Shown: in pieces, positions 32,524 through 45,499 of the stretch
How positions within the stretch are numbered: position 1 is the first letter of the stretch
Layout: each line of letters opens with the position of its first letter
Position numbers and translations under genes: made by a program
The notes under the pieces: model-generated
The model's input: the letters and a program-made list of their open reading frames with translations, nothing else
Told to the model about the DNA's origin: nothing
The model's database searches: none
Source: Madurella fahalii
Lineage: Eukaryota; Ascomycota; Sordariomycetes; Sordariales
Assembly: GCA_029876055.1 (NCBI GenBank)
Contig: CM056876.1
Span: forward strand, 1,302,001-1,366,000
DNA length: 64,000 bases
Direction of reading: 5' to 3'

Positions 32524-33969
32524 CTATTTATCTAGAGTATCCTTCCCGCCTTCGAACTCGCCGAGGTCATACTCATCGGGGTATCTCTCCAGCTGACTCC
32601 TCAGCTCCTTCATCTGTCTCTCCAGGTCCGGTGTCAGTTTCTCGTACACATCCTCGAACATGGTCCGGATCGGCGGCTTCTTCTGCTTCTCGGCCTCGGA
32701 GAAGGCCCTGAGAACATCACGCCTGATGCTGTCACGCGCTTCCTTCTCCTTGTGCTCGTCCCAGCAGCCTTTGGCTTCCATCCATTTCCGCAGTCTAGAG
32801 ATGGGATTGTCACGCCTCTTCCAATCCTCCACTTCGACTCTGGCTCGGTAGGCAAACGAGTCGTCCGACGTGCTGTGATGACTAACACGGTAAGTCATGG
32901 CCTCAATCAAGACGGGTTTGCCGCCGTCTTGCAATGCCAGCTCGCGCGCCTTCTTAGTGACTTCCCTGACCGCCCAGAAATCGTTACCGTCCACACGTAT
33001 TGTCTCGATACCGTATCCCAAGCCACGACTAGCGATACCATCCCCGCGGTACTGTTCCAGCGTCGGCGTCGAGATGGCGTAACCATTGTTGCGGCAGATG
33101 AAGATTACCGGGCAAGACCTCGTCGCCGCAAGGTTCAACGCGGCGTGGAAATCACCTTCGCTGGCCGCCCCTTCACCGAAGTAGGCAGCCACCACCCTCG
33201 GAGGTATGCTGGGATCCTGCAACCGCTGCATCTTTATGGCATATGCGGCGCCGGATGCCTGCGGGAGCTGCGTTGCAAGTGGCGACGAGATGGTATGCTG
33301 TAAGCACGGAAGTCAGTATATTGTTGCTTGACGGGGACGGCTGCAGCAGCCACGTACAATATTCAGCTCCCTGCTGCCGTAATGGACCGGCATGTTCCTC
33401 CCCTTTCCGGGGTCCCTCTGGTTTGCAAACAGCTGGTTCATGAAATCGTTGAGCGTAAACCCCCGCTGCTTGAACACGCCTTGTTCGCGATACTGGCAGA
33501 ATATCACGTCCTCCTTGGCCAGCGCCGACCCAGTTGCCACCGACACGGCTTCCTCCCCCGCCGACACCATGTAGAAGCTCAGACGTCCCTGGCGCTGGGC
33601 ATCGAACATGATCACGTCCATGATGGACACGGTGAGCATGTCGCGGTACAGCTTGACCACCTCCTCGTCGCTGAGGTCGGGCACAAAGGACGAGTCCACA
33701 ACCGCGCCGCTCTGGTCAACAACGCGGTACGTCGGCAGAGCGGGGTACGACGACGGCTGTTCGAAGCGCATCGTGTTGCTGAAGGCCGACTTGACGGCGC
33801 CCGGGAACATGACATGCTTCGAGTCCGGCCGCTGCGAAACCGACGAGGCATGTCTGCGATGCCGAGGCGGAATGCACTTGGCCAGCGGCGTTGGCTGCCG
33901 GAGGACCGACGGTTGCTGCTGCGAGCGCAAGAAGGCAGGATGTGGGCGGGAGAGGCGGATTCTCTTCAT
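32524..33969 (-). CDS. Branched-chain 2-oxoacid dehydrogenase E1 alpha subunit
   Basis: Thiamine-diphosphate-dependent alpha subunit of the mitochondrial complex that decarboxylates the 2-oxoacids of Leu, Ile and Val. Exons 33969-33358 and 33297-32524 join in phase 0 (GTACGT..TTACAG, 60-base intron) to 461 residues. The N-terminus MKRIRLSRPHPAFLRSQQQ is a mitochondrial presequence. The E1 alpha core includes FYMVSAGEEAVSVATGSAL, the TPP/Mg fold FGEGAASEGDFHAALN (about residues 242-257), ICRNNGYAIST, and the phosphorylation-loop region YRVSHHSTSDDSFAYR characteristic of branched-chain rather than pyruvate E1. The family length is normal. An E1 beta partner gene is not in this window. Confidence 0.94.
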
Positions 33970-34413
33970 GGTGGGTGCGAGGAGCGGATTTCCCGGGGTA
34001 GGAAATGTCAGTTCGAATTCAAGAGTGTCGGTAAATCATCCCATCGCAGTCAATTGAAAGCAGGAAAGCAGGAAAGACAGCGTGGTCCTCGGGAGACGGG
34101 GGATGGGAGAGTTCGGCTTGCCAACATGAGTTGCTCGGGGAATCGACGTCACTTGTGCCGATGCAAGCCGTCCGGGGGTGCAGCTGTCACAGTGCAGAAA
34201 GGGGCTTGGCGTTCCTGTCGGGGTGGCCCATAGCTTGTATTTTACAGTACTGCATACTGAGGCCTAATAAAATACACTGCACTTAGGCGGGTACGGTATC
34301 CAGCACCCCGAAGTAACCTGGGGAGGGGGAACCAATGCGTGATACTACTATTATTAGCACCTTTCCGTGAGCTCTCTTCGTACATCTCTCAGATCCCGGC
34401 ATGCATCCTCTTG
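33970..34413. other. BCKDH E1 alpha promoter side
   Basis: Intergenic. The open plus-strand frame is the antisense shadow of the E1 alpha gene. No other feature was supported. Confidence 0.4.
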
Positions 34414-35382
34414 TCACGCAGTCTGCCCCTCGTCCCACTCATCGAGCAGTTCCCAAGGGACATTGTTGAACTGGGGAGAATGGAACCAGTCCGCCCAGTG
34501 CCTGAACATCTCGATTCTAGCCGTGGCATTAGCGCTCAGGTCAAGAACGTGTCGCCCCAGCCGCCTTCTGTAGAAGATGCCACGCTCGAGGTGCTAGAGG
34601 ACGTAGGCTGCGGCGATACTATCCAGCATTGGGGCACGAGAAGGGCACCGCGAGCATAATTGCGAACCAGCCGGCGGCCGCGAGTGAGAAGATGCCGGGA
34701 AGGACGAAGCGGCAAAAGTCTGAGGTGATGATAACACTAACGAGTTTGCTGATAGTTAGCTTGATGTGTACTTCGAGGGAAGCGGGGCCGCGGAGAGAGG
34801 CCGAAGACCGATCCGGAGACTTTACTTGACCAAGATAACCAGCAACGCTCTGCCAGCTAGTCGCGTAGCTTGTCAATCATCACCCGCAGCCCCGCAAGCT
34901 GACTGAGCATGTCTAGTCGCACGAGTACGAAGTCGGAATCTCTTAACTTGTGTCTCGGGACGCGCGCTTCGTGTGATAAGAGTTGGCTGAACAGAGTATA
35001 GTAGCGGATACTATAAGCATAGACCATACCCCTGTGCCGCCTACTACGTCGCTGGTATGTGGGCGCGAGAGGTATCCCAATGTAACTTGAAGCTCTGTAT
35101 AGATATCACACGTAGACCGCCTAGGCTGGATGGTGGCGGTCGGATGAAGTCAGAGCGGAACATTCGTAGGATTTCCACGACATTGGCGGCGCCAAGCCGG
35201 GAATTCTGCATCCGCCGTCTCTGGAGACCAAAGGCTGCCCAGATTCGTAGTTGTCGACTTAGGAGGATCGGCAGTACCGAGACGGTAATGAAAGTCAAGA
35301 TGGTGGTGAGGGAGAGGAGTGGAAGGAGAATGACGAGCGGAAGAAAAAGAGGGGACACTCTAAGTAGGTGGGAGAGGGACAA
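34414..35382 (-). pseudogene. Relic or unrecognised multi-exon membrane-protein gene
   Basis: Four protein-like blocks lie in order on the minus strand in changing frames. (1) 35382-35044: hydrophobic LLSLTTILTFITVSVLPILL then polar sequence. (2) 35105-34860: VYAYSIRYYTLFSQLLSHEA, VPRHKLRDSDFVLVRLDML, QLAGLRVMIDKLRD, stop. (3) 34876-34619: SWQSVAGYLGQ... with hydrophobic GIFSLAAAGWFAIMLAVPF. (4) 34593-34414: HLERGIFYRRRLG to WFHSPQFNNVPWELLDEWDE. Blocks 3 and 4 can be joined in phase 0 by a GTGCCC..CTCTAG intron. Blocks 2 and 3 are separated by a one-base frame change just at a TAG, with no usable GT donor, so a frameshift is likely. No family is recognised; it may be a pseudogene or an assembly error in a real gene. 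Confidence 0.35.
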
Positions 35383-37480
35383 ACTGATGAATTGACGTCG
35401 TATAGGTAACCAAGTAGCACATATAATTCCTCATTGCTTAAGGTAGATTTCTTTGTTCTAGCTCCAGCCCTGTGTTAAGATTTGGAAATCGGCTGCTTCC
35501 AGATTCCAAGCCATCAGCTGCGAAAGTGATTTTCGCCCGCAGAATCCCGCTAGCCCACACACGGGGTCGGTCAGCTATTAGGAAACTGATAATAAAAATG
35601 TTATAGGTATCTTCCTGTCCATTCGCATACAAACTCTTGTAGAGGCAATCCGCCGGTGCGTCAAGTGTGTTCAGCTAGCTGCTCTCAATTCCTTACATGA
35701 CGAGATGCGAGCTTGACAGATGCTCGGATCGTCCTACAGCCTCGGAGAGCAAGGCACTTAAACGAGCGACTCAGTAAACTCCAGACCGGCTGACACACCG
35801 CTTAGACTCTTCTCGTAACCTGGTGTTCATTCGGCTTTCACAGGTGTTGCTTTCCTCCGGCTCCCAGCCTGCGGCAGACGTTAAGGATAGTCGAAACACA
35901 CACAGTACTTTGTGATGTTTCCATGTATTCTGCACAAGGGGTAGGGTACCTTAGGTATGCGGCCCTGGTCCTTGGCAGAAAACACGAGCAAGTGTGTGAG
36001 TGACACCTTCAGTTCCGGCCGCTCGCACTAGCGCACCCGTCAAGACCTACTTCTCAACAGACGGTTACTCTCTTACCAAAGTTCCCTCCTCCTTGATATC
36101 CGCTCCTCATTTGCATGAATCGAGTTCCCAGACCAACCAGAAGTACCACCGGCAGTCCACATCAAAATGAATCTCACGATTGGTTGCTATTACGAGAACG
36201 ATCCTATCTTTGATTTTGAGGTTATTAGCTCTTTGGTGATTAGCTTAGTAATTATCACCGCCATGCAGAAGCCTATTTCCGGCTCACAACCTCACTTGTC
36301 GGCATTGCTCCGGCGGCACCATTTGAACACGTTACGAGGGACTCCCTGTCCTCCAGGCCATGGCTCTCAAAGGAGCGACCGGCACATCGACCACGACCTT
36401 TGCAATCTTTACATACAAGACGGTGGCTTCTGCAAACCGGTAAGAGGCCCGGACACGAAGAACAGGCGGCCCAAAACAGTGAGCTTGTCACTACAGTGAG
36501 CAAGGGATGGGTGGTACTGGCTGTACTGATAACCGTCTCCATCGAGTCCTGACGGCGGCCGCGAGGGCTTGGAAAGTTGGCGCCGACACTCCTTTCTGTT
36601 TGGCCCGGCCTAGAACCAGCGAACCTGAGATACTAGCTGCAGGAAGAGGAAGGAGAGACGGTGGGGGATCTAGAGACTGGTCTTGTTATTGCCGAGGAGG
36701 GCCGGCTCCGCTACTTGCAGAAACGTATCTCGTCCTCTCCAAGACGAAGAAAGAGCTGGAATCTTGGTGTTAGATATTTAGGTACGCCGGTTCGGATATC
36801 AGAGAGGATGTCAGGCGCTCAGAGTGGATGTAATTACTGCAAGCTAATACCTGAACTTGAACTATGAGCCTTAGCTGCGCACTATATGTGACCTAGAGGA
36901 TAGGGGAAGGCCCGTGTGCTTGTCAATGAGGCCAAGGCCCCTGGTTAACTTGGGACAAATCTTGTCTTTTCTGGGAAACAACCACTATTGACATATACTA
37001 ACTCAAGGCTCGGCAGTTGGTTTCCTCAGAGGAGCAATACTGGATTTTGCCATCATTCCAGCCACAACAGGCGTGTTTCTCCCCAGGACTTGCCTCCGGG
37101 ACGGTGGCCAGGATAAGGATGGACATGTAAAACGAGAAGTTGGGATGCCAAGTGGTCCGTGCTCTCGGCCCATGCCAATCTTGGGGGACACTGGCAGGGA
37201 TCTTAATGGGAGACGGAGCCGCCAACCAAAACGCACCGACATCAAACCGCGGGTTGTCCAACGCACCATCTCCCTTCGCCCATCATTGAAGCATCTCCAC
37301 AGGCCAACCACCTCTGCCCGATGAGTCGGCCATCCATCCTCTGCGCTATCCGAGCACCGTAAAACAAACCCTCCATCGCGCCCCCTCAGCGCCCCGATCT
37401 TCATGAGTGACCGTTTTTTACAACCGCAACGCTCTCTTCCATCCGAACCGCCGCCTGCCAGCCTTCCCATGGCGTAATCC
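35383..37480. other. Gene-poor stretch
   Basis: About 2.1 kb with weak, mostly short frames on both strands. One intron-like stretch was noted on the plus strand (GTAAGA near 36441 to CACTACAG near 36497), but its flanking frames show no domain and the phases give no convincing protein. No RNA gene or transposon was seen. Confidence 0.35.
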
Positions 37481-38223
37481 ATGGCAGAACGACGCTCTGC
37501 ATACCAGCGGTCCAGATCGGCTCTCGATAACGGTCCAACGCGCCTACCTCCGCTGTCATCTCCGGCCACAACCGCCTCGCCTCCTCCTCCTGCTGCCACT
37601 GCCGCGAACCCGAAATCCACTCCTACTGCCACTCTTCCGACATCTTTGCACATATCGCCGTCTGCAAGGTACACACCCCCATCCGATCCCTCCCCCCTTT
37701 TTTTCGTGACGCTCTTTCCTCGGCCTCGTCCTCGGTTGGTGTTGTATCCCTTGCCTTCGTTGTGACCGACCTGGGAAAAGAAGCCGGACGACCGAGTCAC
37801 GCCTTGCGCTGCACTTCACTGCCTGGCAAACTGGGGACAAAGCTGGGGGCTCGGTGCAACACGGAGAGGATAGGAGAGGATAGGAGAGACAAGGAGAGAA
37901 AAGAGAGAAAGAGAGGGGAAGCGAAGAGTGAGAAGGAAAGACGAGAAGAATCGGCTCGGTCCGCTGCCTTTTTGTTTGGCCGTTGTCGATCTGATCGACC
38001 TGTCACACATGCAACGAAATCGAGGCGAACTTGAGTTTCCTCGTGCCCCACCGGCTTCTTCACTTCGGCAGCCGCACACCCGTACTGCAACATCGTTCGC
38101 ACCTACCGGCAAAATCTCTTGTCCTCTGCCTTCCGAGTCGTTTTCTCGCACTGCTCTCTCCTCAACTGCCTTGTCTTTATCTGCTAGGCCCATGACAAAC
38201 CGGTCCTGACCACGTATTTACTC
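37481..38223 (+). other. UFD4 leader with upstream ORF and purine-rich tract
   Basis: The 0.74 kb before the UFD4 ATG. It contains an ATG in good context at 37481 that opens a Pro/Ala-rich frame (MAERRSAYQRSRSALDNG) and a GTACAC donor-like site near 37670. It also has a GA-rich tract (37863-37950). The upstream frame does not join the UFD4 frame by any obvious splice, so it is best read as a leader ORF. Confidence 0.35.
37863..37950 (+). repeat. GA-rich imperfect tandem repeat
   Basis: GGAGAGGATA units followed by purine-only sequence in the UFD4 leader or promoter region. Confidence 0.7.
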
Positions 38224-41200
38224 ATGTCGTCCAGGTTCACCCGCTCGTCCGCCCGTCAAGCAGCGAGCCAGGCAGCCTCATCGACATCAAACCCGGCCGC
38301 CGCCTCGCCGAGCCCGGCAGCAGCCCCGCCGATCGTCGCGCAAAGCCCAGCACCACCGCCGAGCACACGGAAGCGCAAAACCAAGATCGAAACCAGCCCG
38401 GCACACGGGGATACCGAGTCGCCTTCGTCGGCCCGCAGGTCCAAACGACAGCGGGTAGCACCGGCATCGCCACAGCCCCAACCGCCTCCAGTGCCAGTTC
38501 CTGCTCCGTCCCCCGCGGCACGCCGCAGGAAGGGCAAGGCTCCTGCGACTATGTCGAGTCCAGAGTTCGTCGGCTCCCGTCGTGGTCGCTACCAGAGCGC
38601 GCTGAATGCTAATGTCGGCCGCAGCACACCAGCAGGCCCTGCCAACCTTGCAGAACACCCACCCTCGGCATCGTCTAGCCGGCGATCTAGCCGAAACAAG
38701 AAGAATTCCCAAGCTGCCCAAGGTGCTCGAGGTATGTCGAGGCCGCGCTCGTCCCAACCCTCCCAGAGTCTTACTCATCCACCCCAAGATGATCCCGTCG
38801 TATCCACTCCCAGCTCCAGCCGGCGATCGAAACGTGCTGCCAACACGGATACACAAGACCAGGACGTCGTAATGAGCGGTACTGAGGAACATGAAAAAGG
38901 CTCTGCGGGCCCGCCACCACCGCCACCTCCTCCCGAAGATAGATTCCCAGACGATAGCGACGAAAACGATGATGACGACGACGAGCCGCTACAACGGTAC
39001 GACGAAGATGATGATGTGGACCCGTTCAGTGGTTTTGGCGGCCCCGGCGGGTCGGTGCATGGCCTCACCAGCACCCTCCGGACATTAAGTGGCATGGTGT
39101 CGATGTCTTCGAGGCTCAAGGACATTCTGAACCACCTCCGACAGAAGGATGACCCCACGATGCAGCTTATCGCATTGCAGGAGCTCTCCGAGATCCTGCT
39201 CGTGTCCAACGAAGATAACCTCTCTGGCCACTTCTCGCCCGATGCTTTCGTTAAGGAGTTGGTGTTGCTGATGCAGCCCAACGAGCTTACGGGAGAGGAG
39301 AACCCCGAGATCATGCTCTTGGCATGCCGCTGTCTTGCCAACTTGATGGAAGCCTTGCCAGCCAGCACGGCCAATGTCGTCTACGGCAATGCTGTGCCTA
39401 TTCTATGCCAGAAGCTTCTCGAGATTTCTTTCATCGATCTTGCCGAGCAAGCGCTCAGCACGCTGGAGAAGATCTCGCTCGAGTATCCGGCGAGCATTGT
39501 CCGTGAAGGGGGCCTAAATGCGTGCCTTTCCTACCTGGAGTTCTTCGCCACCAGCACTCAGCGGGTCGCAGTCATCACCGCGGCAAATTGCTGTCGCAAC
39601 CTCGAATCGGAGAATTTTCCAGTGGTTCGCGATGTTATGCCGACGCTGCTCAACGTTCTGGGGAGTAGTGACCAGCGGGTCGTCGAGCACGCGTCGCTCT
39701 GCGTCACCCGCATTGTCGAGAGTTTCAGGTTCCACGCTCGCAAACTGGAGGAACTTGTGAGCGTCGATCTGCTCAAGGCCATTCTCCGTCTTCTGCTTCC
39801 GGGGACCACCAACCTGATCGGGCCTCACATCCATACGCAGTTCCTGCGGGTCCTCGCCTTTACGGCGCGTGCGAGCCCCCGGCTGTCAGCGGAGCTGTTC
39901 AAGATGAATGTGGTCGAGACGCTGTACCAGATCCTCACAGGCGTCTCGCCCCCAAGCGGCACGGACGACCTCGCCTCGAAGCTCGACAGCGTTCTCATCA
40001 TGCAGGCACTGATTCACCGACCGAGAGACCAGATCATTGAGACGCTGAATGTTATTTACGAGCTCTTGCCGAACCTGCCGAACCCGGTCGAACTCGCTGC
40101 AGACCACGCTATCGAGGCGACTTCGCCGACGGAGCCCATCACGCCTTCGTCGCAAGGCTCTCGTAGAAAGACGACCAACGAGAAACGCGTCGAGCTTCTC
40201 GAAGGCTGCAAGGATGAAGTTCGACGCTTTTCCATGATCCTCTTCCCCACCCTTACCGACGCATACTCGAGCACCGTCAACCTGAATGTCCGCCAAAAGG
40301 TTTTGCTCGCGCAGCTCAAGATGCTCTCCAACTTGGACACCGAGATTCTGGTCGAGGCCCTCAAGCCCGTCTCTTACGCATCCTTTTTGGCCTCCATTCT
40401 GTCCCAACAGGACCATCCCTCTTTGGTCATGTTCGCCCTGCAGGCTACTGAGCTACTGATGAGCCGCCTGGGCGACGTATACCGGTATCAACTCTACCGT
40501 GAGGGTGTCATTGCAGAGATCACCAAGTTGGCGACTCAAGAGCCGGAGGCAGCGGCGAAACCTCAAGGCAACGAGCCAGTAGAGCCGGCCGGCGAGCCCG
40601 AGACCGAGGCTGAGCAAGAATCCGACAATCGGTCTTCGGCTGAACCCGCCGAGAGCCATTCTGATCAGGGCGACTCGGATGCTGAGGATGAAGGGGATGA
40701 GGAAAACGATGACGGCGGCGACGACGATGACGACGATGATGACGACGACCGTTCCCATCATAGCTCGGACGAGGATGACGACGATGACCATGAGAACGAC
40801 AACGACGACGATCACAACCGGGACGACATCTCTGGGTCTCCTGTCAGCTCCGAGGGCTCTACCATGTCCATCGTCGGCCCTCCCGGGCGTATCCCCTCAG
40901 ACTTGCCGTCTATGAAAACGAGAATCGCAGCTGTTGCCAAGCGGTTCCTTGAGGTGCACGAAACCGAAAAGGAAGGGAAGGTGATGAAGAAGAAGGCAAC
41001 CGAGATCCTGAACAATCTCTCGGCCTTAGCCACAGACATTGAAAACTTCTACTTGCACCGCACCTCGTCGAACCTTGCACTCGAAAGCGGCGCAGAGCTG
41101 TTTACCAAGCTGGCATCTTACTTCGACTCGGACGTTTTGGAGAGCGTGACCAGCGCGGAACTGCTTGCCTCTGGCGTTGTCCGTGTTCTCGAACAGGTTT

Positions 41201-44200
41201 TCAGTAACCCCGACGAACAGCTGGCAGTGGCTGCACAATCGGCGTTCCTCCAAGTTTTTATGGGATACACCGTCAAGTCGAAACCCAAGACCGCTACTGC
41301 GGATTCTCCGGCTACGCCCCTAAGTGTGTTGATTCACAAGCTACAGGACTTGCTGAGCCGGTCTGAGCACTTTGAGGTTCTCACCGTTCACCATCACGCA
41401 TTCGACGGCAATCGGAACAGCGCGGCATCCATGCTGGCGAAGCAGATCCGCCTCAAGCTTGTGGCTGATGATGATTCGGGCATTCCCCGGCATTACAGGA
41501 ACATCATGGTCTCAATCCATGCTATCACGACGTTCAAGTCCCTAGACGACTACTTGCGCCCGCGCATCAGCCTCTCGGAGCGTCCCCGTGGCCCTAGAGG
41601 CTCTAGGGATGCCGTCTCGAGGGCGCTTGCCGCCATGGCGAGCTCGGGTCTTCCTATGAGCGCTGCCGCCGCCCGGCTTATGGAACAAGCAGCGTTGCCG
41701 CCGTCTGGCCACTCAAGTTCGGGCCCTCCGCCCCCGCCTCCCCCTCCAGAAGCCTCGTCGCAAGCCTCTGGCTCACGATCGACGAGGAGGTCCAAGTCTA
41801 AGTTACAGGCGGGAGGTGAGACTCCTGCTACACCTGAGCCTTCGTCGAGGGAAAAAGCTGTGCTGCGCCGATCTTCACGCCGCCAAGCGGTTTCCGAGGG
41901 ACCTGTGCGCCCGCCGCCCGAGGAGGATGACGACCTTGAAAACGCCCTCGAATGTGCAGATGAGAAACAGCTTTCGGATGACGAGGATATGGGTGACGAC
42001 AGTGCCCTCGATGTGGTGCGCGACCTTGATGAAGGCATGAGGGATGCTCCGACTCCCGACCCATCCGCCGTGAACTTGGAGCTCGCGGCAGGAGGCAAGA
42101 TCACGGCCCGTAAAGAGGACGGAACTAGAGTGCCCACGCCATCTCAGAGCCGGTCTTCCACTTCGCTTCCCAGCCGATCGAGCGCATTAACCGCCGCCCT
42201 GCAGGGAACCCCGACGCCCGCGGCGTCATCTCGGCCGATGTCTTACGCTGCAGCGATCCAAGCGGTGCCTCAGGATTGGCATATCGAGTTTAGCATCGAT
42301 GGCAAGGTCATTCCCAACGAGACGACAATCTACCGGGCCGTTCACAACTCTGCCACGACGGCCGACGATCATTTAAGCCGGAACGTCTGGTCAGCCGTGC
42401 ACCCTATCAAGTTTCGTCGTGTGCCCGGCCCTCCACCCCCTGCCGAGCCAACCGCGTTTGGCAGCACGACCGATGGGGGAGTTGAGGCTGAAGATGGCGG
42501 CACTCCTGGGTCTTTGTCGAAGTTCCCGACCACGGCATCCATCCTCCGCCTGCTCAAGAAACTGCACGACCTCAATGCCAACATCGACGATGTCCTTGTT
42601 GAGAATAAGGAGGTCCTCAAAGTTAACGTCGAGCCGCTGCCGCAATTCGTGAACACCAAGCTCACGGCCAAGTTGAACCGGCAGCTGGAGGAGCCGCTGA
42701 TCGTGGCGAGCAACTGTCTCCCGAGCTGGAGCGAGGATCTGGCGAGGCTATATCCCTTCTTGTTCCCGTTTGAGACACGCCATCTCTTCCTGCAGTCCAC
42801 TTCATTCGGCTACGCCAGATCTATGAGTCGCTGGCAGAACGCCCAGTCCCAGGAGGAAGCTCGGAGAGACCGCCGGGATGAGAGGCCGTTCCTCGGCCGC
42901 CTACAACGCCAGAAGGTACGGATTGCCCGGGCCAAGATTCTGGAGTCGGCCGTCAAAGTGATGGAGCTCTACGGCGCCTCGCAGAGTATCCTCGAGGTCG
43001 AATACTTTGATGAGGTTGGCACCGGACTGGGCCCTACGCTTGAGTTCTACTCCACCGTCTCCAAGGAGTTTTGCAAGAAGAAGCTGAAACTCTGGCGCGA
43101 CAACGACCCCAATGGGGACGGCGAATTTGTCTCTGGGCCCAACGGGCTGTTCCCCAGGCCCGTCAGCGAGGAATTCGCTGCTTCGGAAGAAGGGGAAAAG
43201 ATCCTGCAGCTTTTCAAAATGCTAGGCAAGTTTGTTGCACGGTCTATGATCGATTCACGCATCATCGATCTCAACTTCAACCCAATCTTCTTCCGCATTG
43301 GCAACGAGTCCGCCGCTGTGCGCCCGTCTCTGGGTGCGGTCAAGTCGGTCGACCCCGTTGTGGCGAGGTCGCTCATGACGATCAAGAAGTTCGCCCTGGC
43401 GAAGAAGGCGATTGACGAGGACCCTAACCGCACTGCGGCGCAGAAAGTGCTCGATACGGCGAACATCGTGGTCGACAAGATCCAGATCGATGATCTTTAT
43501 CTCGACTTCACCTTACCGGGCTACCCCGAGATTGAGCTGATTCCGAACGGGTCTCAAACGAGGCTGACAATTGACAATGTCGATCTTTACTTGGAGAGGG
43601 TCATTGACATGACTTTGGGAAGCGGCGTCCGCCGGCAGGTGGATGCGTTCCGGGCAGGTTTCTCGCAGGTGTTCCCGTACTCGGCTCTGAGTGCGTTCAC
43701 GCCGGATGAGCTCTGCACGCTCTTTGGGAGGGTGGACGAAGATTGGTCTCTTGAGAGTAAGCAGCTCCCGTCCTCCCATGATCGCGCACCAATACGTTAC
43801 TAATCACTTTGTTCTCAGCGCTCATGGACTCGGTCAAGGCGGATCACGGATACAACATGGACAGCAAGAGCGTTAGGAACTTGCTGCAGACCATGAGCGA
43901 GCTCACTCCGAGCCAGCGCCGCGACTTTCTGCAGTTCACGACGGGAAGCCCGAAGCTCCCTATTGGTGGTATGTGCTCTTTGCCGGCACCCGGGATATGT
44001 CGATGGTGGCTAACACGCCCAAAACAGGATTCAAGAGCCTGACGCCCATGTTCACGGTGGTTTGCAAACCGAGCGAGGCGCCGTATACGTCGGACGACTA
44101 CCTCCCCAGCGTCATGACGTGTGTCAACTACCTCAAGCTGCCCGATTACTCGAGCGTTGAGATCTTGAAGCAGCGGCTCTTTACCGCCATCAAGGAAGGG

Positions 44201-44224
44201 CAGGGTGCGTTCCACTTGTCTTGA
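38224..44224 (+). CDS. UFD4: HECT E3 ubiquitin ligase, Ufd4/TRIP12 type
   Basis: E3 ligase of the ubiquitin-fusion-degradation and N-degron pathways; it builds ubiquitin chains on substrates through a HECT thioester. Exons 38224-43756, 43819-43968 and 44028-44224 join in phase to 1959 residues. The basic, disordered N-terminus (to about residue 270) precedes an armadillo-like repeat region (about 290-620, starting LKDILNHLRQKDDPTMQLIA). A long Asp/Glu tract (about 818-866) divides the protein. The HECT domain (about 1570-1959) contains EVEYFDEVGTGLGPTLEFYS, and the catalytic Cys1926 in SVMTCVNYLKLP. The C-terminus ends FHLS, as expected for a HECT tail that must be intact. Both introns have consensus ends. 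Confidence 0.95.
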
Positions 44225-45499
44225 GCAAGCAAAAAGATACGGGAAAACTCTGGCATGGCTCATGTACTTTGTGACAAATTCTCTTGTTTTTGTTTTTCTT
44301 GGGGCTGCACCCATTCTTAGTTGTGCGCGACTGGGAAGCCCGCTGGCGCTGGGTTATTTATACTACTGGACGAGATGGACAGCATGGGTGGTGCGGCGAG
44401 CATTCGGGGAGAACTTTGACAAGGGGGGGGAAGGAAACCGGGTTGCATTGAAGGATGGGTTTTTGGTCCAGTGCGTGTTATCTTTCGCGGAGGAGGAAAA
44501 CAGGGGAAGGGTTGCAGGGGTTAGGTCTGCGGTTGAGTGGGTTTCTGTGTGGAGGATGGGGAAGCCGGTCCCGGTACCCAGATCGCCACCCGTTCTATCC
44601 ATCTATTACTAGACTGGCAAAATGGACAGTTAGACTGAACGGGATTTGTGAGGTGGCTACCTCGTGTTCGACGTGTCGTGGCGATGGCGGGGAGGGATGG
44701 GCCGATGGAGATTAACGGAGCGTATGCTTTGCCGTATCTCCCTTCCTTTTCTTTCTTTCTTTCTTTTTTTTTTTTTCTTTTCTTTTCTTTTTTTCCCCCT
44801 TTCCTTTCTATTCTCCCCTTTTCCCTCTTTTTATTCCTTTCTCCGAAGCGCTGACGCGCAGATTACAACTACCAAAAGTTTGCTGTTGCTGGCTTGAGCA
44901 TTGAAAATTGTGTATGTCCGTTTAAGGGTACATTTGCATCTGGGGACGAGGAGAATGTACACTTTTGTAAGGGTCACTTTCAACTTACCAATGCCACCAT
45001 TTTGAGTCACGCATGCAGAAACAAGTTGTGTCCTGGCATTAATTGCAAGCCTGCAGTGTAATATTTGGATCGTTCTCGTTCTGCGGAATCATTCCTTTGG
45101 TGCGGTTGACCAGGATGATGTCACCGGCCTCGGTGGGTTCAGTCAATTAAGGTAGACTTTGGGGGTTTCGCGACGCGCCCCACCTACGCGTCGACCTGAC
45201 GCGCGTCAGACTCGACCGATCGATTGTGACGCCACAATTGTCCCGTACAATACACACGCCCACTACCCCTCGACAACCGCTGACCCACATCGTTTATTGA
45301 GTTGCGCACAGCCAGCGATCAGTCCGTTAATTGATCTATCGAATTTGCACTACTCCAACGAACATCCTGCGAATACCCTTTACGATTCGAACGAGTCCAT
45401 ACCTGACCGACCGATCACTCTATGGCTTGATCTTGTCACGTTTTCCCCACCGCCGAAAGACTCAGGGAAGAAAGGAGAGAAATCAAAACAGCCGACCAA
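44225..45499. other. Intergenic, UFD4 3' side
   Basis: UFD4 3' UTR, a pyrimidine tract, then the promoter and leader of the ASCH-domain gene. No gene was supported. Confidence 0.45.
44738..44845 (+). repeat. Polypyrimidine (T/C) tract
   Basis: About 105 bases almost wholly T and C, including (CTTT)n units and a T-run, downstream of UFD4. Confidence 0.8.

Noticed and set aside
33328..34233. A 301-codon plus-strand ORF
   Set aside because: It lies antisense to BCKDH E1 alpha and shows only a charged, His/Arg-rich composition typical of antisense frames.
36167..36773. A possible two-exon plus-strand gene with GTAAGA..CACTACAG intron
   Set aside because: The intron signals look fair, but none of the three phase combinations gives a convincing protein.
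40676..40820. Asp-rich stretch in UFD4 considered as a repeat expansion artefact
   Set aside because: Codons are mixed GAC/GAT/GAG and acidic tracts are common in Ufd4/TRIP12 proteins, so it is treated as part of the gene.
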